Assembly: GCA_964017185.1 (NCBI GenBank)
Contig: OZ024874.1
Span: 17,727,957-17,791,956, forward strand
Direction: 5' to 3'
DNA length: 64,000 nt
Source of the DNA: Rugalucina vietnamica
Lineage: Eukaryota > Mollusca > Bivalvia > Lucinida > Lucinidae
Shown: piece after piece, positions 57,701 through 64,000 of the stretch
How positions within the stretch are numbered: position 1 is the first letter of the stretch
Layout: every line of letters starts with the position of its first letter
Translations under genes and position numbers: made by a program
The notes under the pieces: model-generated
The model's input: only the letters and a program-made list of their open reading frames with translations
The model's database searches: none
Told to the model about the DNA's origin: nothing

Positions 57701-60700
57701 CGCCTATCTACGCCTCATCAGGGGTGGTGCATCGAGAATATATCGGTGGAGATCTACGAGAACAACAACAACATTGGCAAATGGACTGAATTTTCATGAT
57801 TTGAAAAGACATGGACTACAGGGGTTATTCTGACCCTGCCCTGGGGTTATATACATGCATATTACCATTGTAGTCAAACAAGTTTATTAGTATATATCTG
57901 AGGCACAAATCTGCACTCCTGACGCAGTGCAATTTTTGACATGCAGTAGTGCGAGTTTTTTTTCCTTGATCTCTTGCTTAAAATCAACAGCTAACAGCAG
58001 AGTTGGCAGAATTTGGTATTGGACAGTCTTCCTTTTTCTGCTTTTTAGCATTTTTCAGTTTAAATAGCGGTGAAAGACATATGCATTAAATACTGATAAT
58101 CTTCCTCTGGAAGGCTTGTCCAGAAATAGTGACCATGGCTTTAACAAGTTCCCAGTGCTTTTTCTCTATACAAAACTGGGTCTGGTTTCCGGTATCAATT
58201 TTTTCCCAACTGGCTGTAAAAAAATCCCAGTTGACCTAAACATTCCCAATTAGCAGAAAAGTCCAAATTTAAAAGGTGAAGTTTCTCACTTTTGGCTAAA
58301 AAAATTATTATTTTTCCCAAATCATGCCATTTTTCCCAAAATTGTGCTATTTTTCCCCAATTTCATCAGTATAAGAAATCCCCCCCCCCCAAAAAAAGCC
58401 CCAATTCCACATGCATGATTTCAGCCTGAACAAACAAATATAAATTGAGAAGTTTACCAGTGGTCAATGCTATTTTTATCCACTTTGTCATCGAGTTCGA
58501 GATAATTAGCATTTTCCAGGTGCATGAGTTCCGACTGTAACTGGTCCACCTCCTGCTGGGTGTTCTGTAACTCCTTCTGAAACATCTGAAATAAACATTG
58601 GGAATAAATATTGGGAATAAACATTGGGAATAAACATCGGGAATAAACATTGGGAATAATATCAAGATATACATCTGGAATAAACATTGGGAATAAATAT
58701 TGGGAATAAACATTGGGAATAAACATCTGGAATAAATATTGGGAATAAACATTGGGAATAAACATCTGGAATAAACAAGTAAACAAATAATTTGAGCCAC
58801 ATCATGAGAAAACCAACTATGTGGTTTTCGAACACAGGTCCAACACAAACTGAGCTGTACAAGCACAGAAGATGGCTAGAGGTTGGAAATTTTGGACTTA
58901 GAAAGTAGAGGAATTGTACTATACATATAGCGAAAACAAAGACACTGATCAGCGTCTTTGTTTTCGCTTATGCAAAATGTTGGTTTTCTTATGATGCCAC
59001 TCGTTTGATTTTCCCAATGTTTGATTTGAGGCTGAACACTCCAGTCAATAATTTTTCAGTCATGGTGGGACGGAAACATTGCTTCAAGGGTACGACAGGT
59101 TTTGATGCGTCTTGCACCAATGGGGTTCAACCCTGACTTCTCGATATGGTCTGACATGGTATGCCACCGTGCTCCAATAAAAAAATGTGTCTGTATGAAC
59201 AAGCTTTTTTTTTTTTTTTTTTCTGAAAAGCAAAATCAAAGCAGTCTATCAGCTGAGCTCTTCATTTAGCTAAACAAGTCTTCTCCTCAAAATCTACAGT
59301 AACTTTGTTGTCCATGTATTTTCTAATAAAGATGTACTGATTTAGATGTTTTTTTTTTGTGTGTGTGTTTTTTTTTGTGTGTGTTTTTTTTTTGTGTGTG
59401 TTTTTTTTTTTTTTTGCAGACATAGTAGATTTTCTTGGTGCTGAATGGGTCACAGACTAATACAATGAAGGTTACAGACACACAATGTTTTTCATCAGCC
59501 CTCTTGTAAACGTATTTGGTCTCCAGTAAACTAAAACTTTGTAATTTTCTAAATTAGGCAGACAAAATTGGTTACCAATATAGTACCTCCAAAACTACTA
59601 TTTTCTTAAATTTGCAGACGAATCTATTGTCTTTGCAGACAGTGGTTCTTCTTTTTTTGGTGCTTTATAGGTTGACAGATAAACATAAGGTTACAGGCAC
59701 ATAATGCTTACCTGTTTTTTGCATTCAACTTCCTCATCAGCCCTCTTATATTTTGTCTCCAGTAAACTGACTTCATTCTGTAGATCACTCAGGTGTTCAT
59801 GTTGCTGATAAAACAATCATAACAAGAGAAACTTGGTTTAAACATATTCTAGATAGAGTTCTTCAACTTTCAAGACATAATGTCAACTCCTTGGGGATAT
59901 CTAAACTAAACAATCTAGCACATTTTTTACTGATTGTTGGGAAAATGTGAAAATCTTTTGTTCTGCAAAGCAATGTACTATCTTTATGCTCAAATTAGCT
60001 GAAGGTAAAAATCAGAATGTTAATAAATGTTAAAATTCACACATTTAGATACATTTTTATAATTTCTTAGCAGGATACAGTATTGACTCTTAATATCTAT
60101 TCTTTAAAAATCATTGATTTTGACTATTTTGATATTTCAAACAACATGACTTCGGACAGCTATTTGAATTCTTTTTATAGCATTGAGGCTTCTATTAAGT
60201 AATATTACAGCGGTATAACCTGGGAAGACTAAGAAATTACTTGTTCTAACTGTTCTTGATGTCTGATCTTTGAAGATTCTTTTGATCTAGCAGATTCTGA
60301 ACACTGGGTCTTCAATGTTAAAAGGGCTGGCTGTAATACACAATGGTGACAAAATGAGTACCCATAAGTTTAATTAGGTTTTCGTCTCACTGAAATTATT
60401 CAAATGTTATCAAATGAGACCCCGCATGAGAAAACTAATAATCTGCATATGCGAAACCAAAGGCGCAGATCAGCTTCGCAGTCACTGCGAAGCTGATCAG
60501 CGCCTTTGTTTTCGCTACACGAATAATACAACCCCTCTTCTACGTAAATCTAAAATTTCAAGCTTCTAGCCTGCTTCTTTTAGTGTACAGTCCAGTCTGT
60601 GTCAGACCTGGTCGGAAGCCACATTGTTGGTTTTCTAATGATGCAGCTCAAATCCTGTTAATGGAGGTGGTAGTGTTGTTTGTGTTTTCTGTCCCACTAA

Positions 60701-61350
60701 ACAGTTGTTAAAATGGAGACCAAGTCCCGAGGTTATAAAACTTTTTTCATGCACAACTCAGCTGAGCCTGAAATTTCTTCTGCTCATAAATACTAAAATA
60801 GCCCAGATATATTGAAACTGAAGGTTTAGAACTCCAAAGCCTTTAATATATCCTGCAAATATATGTTAAAATGCCAAAAATTGTTGACATTTTAACATTT
60901 ATAGTGAGCAGGATAAATTTTAGTCTCAGCTGAGCTAAGCATGAAAAAAAGTTTTATAACCTCGCGACCAGATCTCCATTTAGAGATTTTTTAGAGCCCA
61001 GTTTAAAGTCTCATTGCAAAGACTGAAGGAGCCTGGGATCAACCTCATGTCGACTGGTTTAAATGTTATTTAAGACATCAATTGCCACCTTTATCATCAA
61101 AGCCTGTAATTTTTGCTTAAAAACATGTGATAAACTTCAACAATCATGTTTAATTTTGAACAACTAGTCCACAAGATTATTCTCAAAATGCAACCTCACT
61201 CACCTTTATTGTGCTAGAAAATTCCGAGCTCATGTAGCCACCAAACGATGTCTTCATCTCGTAATCAATTCCTGAAGAATTCTCCGCCGACAAAGGGATC
61301 AATTTCAGGCTCTGTGCCAATTTATTATAGGCCTGGCATTTCCCCTCCAT
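54630..61350 (-). CDS. NDC80: NDC80 (HEC1) kinetochore protein, C-terminal six exons (5' part outside window)
   Basis: Six minus-strand exons splice with consistent phases: 61350-61204, 60330-60241, 59804-59712, 58585-58458, 56312-56210 and 54740-54630. They give about 224 residues to a TGA stop, comparable to the C-terminal third of the ~640-aa animal protein. The first contains YNKLAQSLKLIPLSAENSSG, the family's characteristic YNKLARKLKLIP..AENS segment; the rest is charged coiled coil. The family protein forms the NDC80 complex that binds microtubules through its N-terminal CH domain and joins SPC24/SPC25 through the C-terminal coiled coil present here. The CH-domain exons must lie beyond 64000; I see none between 61351 and 64000, where a Penelope-like element occupies the intron. 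Confidence 0.88.
54987..55850. mobile_element. 865-bp hAT-type element (CAGGGTTCCCACA)
   Basis: Ends CAGGGTTCCCACA and TGTGGGAACCCTG are flanked by TAGCAGG (54980-54986 and 55851-55857). Repeated TTCCAGG/TTCCCGG subterminal motifs. No transposase. In the NDC80 intron before the last exon. Confidence 0.85.
56210..56312 (-). CDS. NDC80: NDC80 internal coiled-coil exon
   Basis: 103 nt that complete the split TGG codon and encode ASQKEAEMKKRLEDYQNFFG then QALQLFMEHMEKCK. The acceptor is TTTCACAG and the donor GTAATG. Confidence 0.85.
56336..56530. mobile_element. ~240-bp MITE copy, cut by another element
   Basis: GAGCCGCGACACGAGAAAACC, CTTCAGGGTTTC, GTGTAGCCAAAACAAAAGCG and the TTTGCAGTTACTGCGAAGC core are present. 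The right third is replaced by the AGCTCACCTGAG repeat that starts at 56531. Confidence 0.82.
56531..57905 (+). mobile_element. AGCTCACCTGAG repeat copy inserted in a MITE
   Basis: Left end AGCTCACCTGAGCCATTAGG, then about three core units (GACCGCTTGGCCAATCAAAG, GATGACCTTGACCT). The right end is eroded near 57890. In an NDC80 intron, antisense to the gene. Confidence 0.8.
58150..58402. mobile_element. Reverse copy of the 3070-3331 MITE
   Basis: CAGTGCTTTTTCTC, CAAAACTGGGTC and repeated TTTTTCCCAA/CCCAATT segments mirror the copy at 3070. Ends at a C tract and AAAAAAAGCCCC. Confidence 0.7.
58458..58585 (-). CDS. NDC80: NDC80 internal coiled-coil exon beside a minisatellite
   Basis: 128 nt, beginning MFQKELQNTQQEVDQLQSEL, between TTTCAG and GTAAAC, ending in phase 2. 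Its acceptor is continuous with a 12-13 bp minisatellite (58586-58775) whose units repeat the acceptor-like TTTATTCCAGATG. Confidence 0.85.
58586..58785 (-). repeat. Minisatellite abutting an NDC80 splice acceptor
   Basis: About 14 units of 12-13 bp (GGGAATAAACAT and variants on the + strand) directly precede the exon at 58458-58585. Several units read TTTATTCCAGATG on the gene strand, similar to the true acceptor TTTATTTCAG/ATG. The open reading frame through the array is continuous with the exon. Confidence 0.85.
58793..59006. mobile_element. ~240-bp MITE copy
   Basis: TTGAGCCACATCATGAGAAAACC, AGCGAAAACAAAGACACTGATC, then GTTTTCGCTTATGC and GGTTTTCTTATGATGCCACTC. It adjoins the NDC80 minisatellite. 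Confidence 0.82.
59349..59416. repeat. (T)n(TG)n microsatellite
   Basis: Four alternating blocks of T8-15 and GTGTGTGTG. Shadow frames encode Lys/Thr repeats only. Confidence 0.95.
59417..59560 (-). pseudogene. Decayed partial copy of the NDC80 exon at 59712-59804
   Basis: On the + strand AAGGTTACAGACACACAATG, then CATCAGCCCTCTTGTA and GGTCTCCAGTAAACT, parallel AAGGTTACAGGCACATAATG, CATCAGCCCTCTTATA and TGTCTCCAGTAAACT at the real exon. The copy has lost the donor and part of the exon. The upstream GGTGCT..CAGA flank is duplicated too. Confidence 0.75.
59712..59804 (-). CDS. NDC80: NDC80 internal coiled-coil exon
   Basis: 31 codons, LSDLQNEVSLLETKYKRADE within a heptad-rich segment, between TTATCAG and GTAAGC. 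A partial decayed copy lies about 190 bp away at lower coordinates. Confidence 0.85.
60241..60330 (-). CDS. NDC80: NDC80 internal exon
   Basis: 30 codons, PALLTLKTQCSESARSKESS onward, between ATTACAG and GTAATT. Hydrophilic helix, in frame with both neighbours. Confidence 0.8.
60413..60653. mobile_element. ~240-bp MITE copy
   Basis: CATATGCGAAACCAAAGGCG, a perfect hairpin CAGCTTCGCAGT/ACTGCGAAGCTG, TTTGTTTTCGCTACACG and GGTTTTCTAATGATGCAGCTCA. NDC80 intron. Confidence 0.87.
61204..61350 (-). CDS. NDC80: NDC80 internal exon (YNKLAQSLKLIP)
   Basis: 49 codons from a CTTACAG acceptor to a GTGAGT donor. Contains the conserved YNKLAxxLKLIP motif that identifies the gene. A MITE copy starts only about 12 bp upstream of the acceptor. 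Confidence 0.9.
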
Positions 61351-61361
61351 CTGTAAGTAAA

Positions 61362-61597
61362 GGAGCCATGTCAAGAAAAAACAAACATATTGCATATGCG
61401 AAAACAGGCGCTGATCAGCTTCGCAGTAACTGCGAAGCCGATCAGCCCCTTTGTTTTTGCTACATGGATAGTACAATCCTCTTCTTTCAAAATCCAAAAT
61501 TTCCAGCCTCTAGCCATCTTCTTTGCTTGTACAGCTTGGTTTGCGTCAGACCTGTTAGGAAACCACATTGCTGTTTTTCTCATGATGCAGCTCAAAT
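61362..61597. mobile_element. ~240-bp MITE copy
   Basis: CATATGCGAAAACAGGCGCT, GCTTCGCAGTAACTGCGAAGC hairpin, TTTGTTTTTGCTACATGG and TTTTTCTCATGATGCAGCTCA. It starts about 12 bp from an NDC80 acceptor. Confidence 0.87.
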
Positions 61598-62187
61598 GTC
61601 ATTTAGGTTGAATCAATGAATGGCTGTATTCGTTCTAATAAGCGCACATGTTCCAATAGGTGCACACCCAGGACTTTTCCGAAAAACCTGTGCATAAGTG
61701 CACAATGCGAGGCTGATATGTAGGTGTTGTACACCAATTGTATGTCTTATTAGGTATATTTAAACTAACTCCTAGATGTGAAGTATGTAACAAAGGTAGA
61801 TATACTTAAATTGAAATAATTATTCAATTTTTGAACATGCTCTCATAAGCAGTTTCTGTGCTGTTTTTGGTTATAGTGTGGGCTAATTAAAAAAATGAAA
61901 TTTAACTGGACCTTTTGGAGGCAAATTTGAAAAATAAAGTGAGCAGTGCGCTAATTAGAATACAGTATTTATTATTATTAAAGGTCTGTCTTTCATCTGT
62001 TTGCTTAGAGAAATTTCATCCAAAAAAATGAATTAAATTTCAAACACACTCCTGATTCCCCTAAAAGTGAAAGTGGACTCATCCAAATGATAGGAATGGG
62101 AAAAGCTATTCACCATAAATACAACTGGTAAAGAAATCTAATGACTTTTTTCAATTCTCCCTTCTCCACCTTTCATCCTGATCCTAA
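61598..62187. other. NDC80 intron, little recognised
   Basis: AT-rich. A reverse copy of the GGATGAGTCCAC dispersed repeat lies at 62045-62115. No NDC80 exon could be read. Confidence 0.45.
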
Positions 62188-63960
62188 CAGTAAAAAGGTA
62201 CAAGTAGGCAAAGATCAGGAAAAGGCGCAATCAGAAAAAGATTCCCACTCCAAAAACCGAGGTGGGAAAAAACCAAACTAACAATCAGGTACTTATACCA
62301 TGAAACAATTGTAAGCCGAATGGGCAGCTATTTTCCCAACAGGTGGCCACTCAGTTACCTTAACTTAACTAAAAATATGAAAACATACATAAGGCGCCAA
62401 CAGCACAAAAAAATTTTTAAACACCAAGACATAAAACAAAAAGAACCACCACAGAAGTATCGACTTGGAACGATCAGTAACACAAAGTTACTGGCGGGCT
62501 TAAACCGGTTTTACATGGCCATAACCTCACCCTCAGCTTCTGCAGTTGTTCATAACATTCAGTTAGTTATTCGGTCCTCGTGGTGAATCTCTAACTAGTC
62601 AATGAATCATCAAGAACAAACAAATAAATCATGATAAACATCCTGATGAATCAAAAACCAGGACTCACAGACTGAGTAAGCTGCCCGACGATGGAGATCC
62701 CTGGGCGCCGAATAACCTACTAACTCCGGAGCAAAAGAAAAACCCCAGTTGGACCCCGGTGGGCCAAGCAACAGACAAGAAGCTCCGGCCCCAACCAACT
62801 AAAATGAATAGCTTTATGTCGGGGCCATCATAGAGTCTGATGCCCGACCCACCGGCGTGCAATTAAAGAAGGCAGCATAGTTATCAACCATGATTGGGTT
62901 AAAAACTAAGCATGCAGACTGTCGCATAACATTCAAGTTATAACCTATACGTTTGTAACGTGTTATGATTTTGCTGAACTGAAAAGAAAAATCATTAATT
63001 CCTTTAAGTTTCTTAAATTTGTAAACCAAGTCACCATAAAATTCAGGTTCCGAAAGGCCCTCACTTAAAAGCGTCTTTAACCCAACATTATATTTGGAAA
63101 TCAATTCATAGTGTCTACGATAAAATTTAGAAAATGTTTTTCGAAGTTTATGATACCGATAGCCCTGTTGGAGAAGTTTTGCCGTTAAACATTTATTTCG
63201 AGCGTTGAAGTCTGTAACATGATTGCAGACTCTAGCAAACCTAATAAGTTGCGAAATGTATACACCATAAGAAGCACGACGAGGAACGTCACCATCCAAA
63301 AAAGGAAAATTTACTATATCAAAATCAAAGTCATCGCGCTTATCATAAATTTTAGAAGAAACAAATCCATTTGCAACAGAAAGATGTAGATCTAAAAAGG
63401 GGGCTTCAGTATCTGAGATATTGGCTTTGTTCAACTGAAGTTCAGGTGGATAAATTTGATTGACCATACCTTCAAAATAAGGGTTGTCAATGTTCAATAG
63501 GTCATCGAGGTATCTAGATGTGGAATTAAAAGCCTCGATAACATCAGCTTGATTATCATGGTTAAGAGAATCCATGAAATCTCTTTCGTAGCAGTATAAA
63601 AATAAATCAGCTACGAGAGGTGCGCAATTTGTACCCATCGGAATTCCAACAATTTGTCTGTATAACTTGGTCCCAAATCTAATATAAATATTATCAAGGA
63701 GATAGGATAAGGCGTCGCATACATTCTGACATGACCAAAGTGTATACCGACTTTGGTCAGAGGAAGTGAAAAAAGCCTTTCTGTTATCAAAGCCTTATCT
63801 GTTTTCAAAGGATGTGTAAACCCTTTGTAGTATAAAATGACCTGAGTAACCCCAGGAAAACAGCAGTATACTTTTGTCATAGTAGCAGTACAGAGCTGTG
63901 TCACGTAAAAAGACAAAATAGCCAATAATCATTTTTGAATGGACATTTTATTTCATTTAA
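62188..63960 (-). mobile_element. Penelope-like retroelement, 5'-truncated, with RT domain
   Basis: On the minus strand the frame from about 63800 to 62814 reads RKAFFTSSDQSRYTLWSCQN, then LLDNIYIRFGTKLYRQIVGI, PMGTNCAPLVADLFLYCYE, and the catalytic YLDDLL. Then come PPELQLNKANISDTEAPFLD LHL and RASYGVYISQLIRFARVCNH. These are the RT core and thumb motifs of Penelope-like elements. A frame change with an in-frame stop sits near 63790, upstream of which the reading continues in another frame (YYKGFTHPLKTDKAL). No GIY-YIG endonuclease motif was seen. The 3' part (62500-62188) is the sequence found as truncated copies at 9757 and 10692. It lies in an NDC80 intron in the same sense as the gene. 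Confidence 0.87.
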
Positions 63961-64000
63961 TACGATGCAATGCTCAATAATAAATCTAGATGATAATCCG

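Noticed and set aside
58366..58866. 166-residue frame with FIPNVYSQ repeats as a separate gene
   Set aside because: It is the minisatellite plus the NDC80 exon read in other frames; considered only as a possible alternative exon extension.
61620..62187. Further upstream NDC80 exon
   Set aside because: No acceptor-donor pair enclosing an in-phase coiled-coil or CH-domain segment could be read.

Overview
The window is eukaryotic. It is AT-rich animal DNA with small exons bounded by GT/AG introns, and most of it is intron or intergenic DNA packed with nested repeats. Two conserved metazoan genes can be read exon by exon. The repeats (tandem cores between short terminal hairpins, palindromic MITEs, a Penelope-like element, CR1/Jockey-type LINEs, tRNA-derived SINEs) fit a lophotrochozoan, most likely a marine bivalve. 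That taxonomic assignment is inference.

PYROXD1 runs on the + strand from 14580 to 39332 in 14 exons. The joined coding sequence is 1503 nt (500 codons plus stop) and every splice phase agrees. The family protein is an FAD/NAD(P)H oxidoreductase known to protect the tRNA ligase complex from oxidation. NDC80 (HEC1) runs on the - strand; its last six exons lie between 61350 and 54630 and encode about 224 C-terminal residues of the kinetochore coiled coil, with the 5' part beyond the right edge. The two genes converge across about 15 kb of repeats.

Layout. 1-14.1 kb: intergenic repeats, including inverted minisatellites (1.5-2.9 kb), a roughly 5 kb inverted repeat (7.0-12.1 kb) and a LINE remnant (12.4-13.9 kb). 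14.58-39.3 kb: PYROXD1. Intron 1 holds a LINE RT and a 1.8 kb TIR element that itself contains a hAT MITE; intron 9 holds a 10.6 kb stack of nested elements. 39.6-42.75 kb: a 3.13 kb TIR transposon in the PYROXD1 3' region. 42.76-43.2 kb: degenerate copies of the PYROXD1 last exon. 43.6-46.8 kb: two tandem-repeat elements. 47.44-52.28 kb: a 4.84 kb TIR transposon carrying a broken RecQ-like helicase start. 52.5-54.6 kb: further repeats and degenerate copies of the NDC80 last exon. 54.6-61.35 kb: NDC80 exons. 62.2-63.9 kb: a Penelope-like reverse transcriptase.

The most unusual observation is that at least six exons in the two unrelated genes (PYROXD1 7, 10, 12 and 14; the NDC80 exon at 59.7 kb and its terminal exon) have decayed tandem copies directly beside them. 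One copy keeps its splice acceptor and an in-frame stop, so it could act as a poison exon. The second main observation is a pair of transposons that start CACGG and have 5-bp target duplications, resembling Transib/RAG-type ends.
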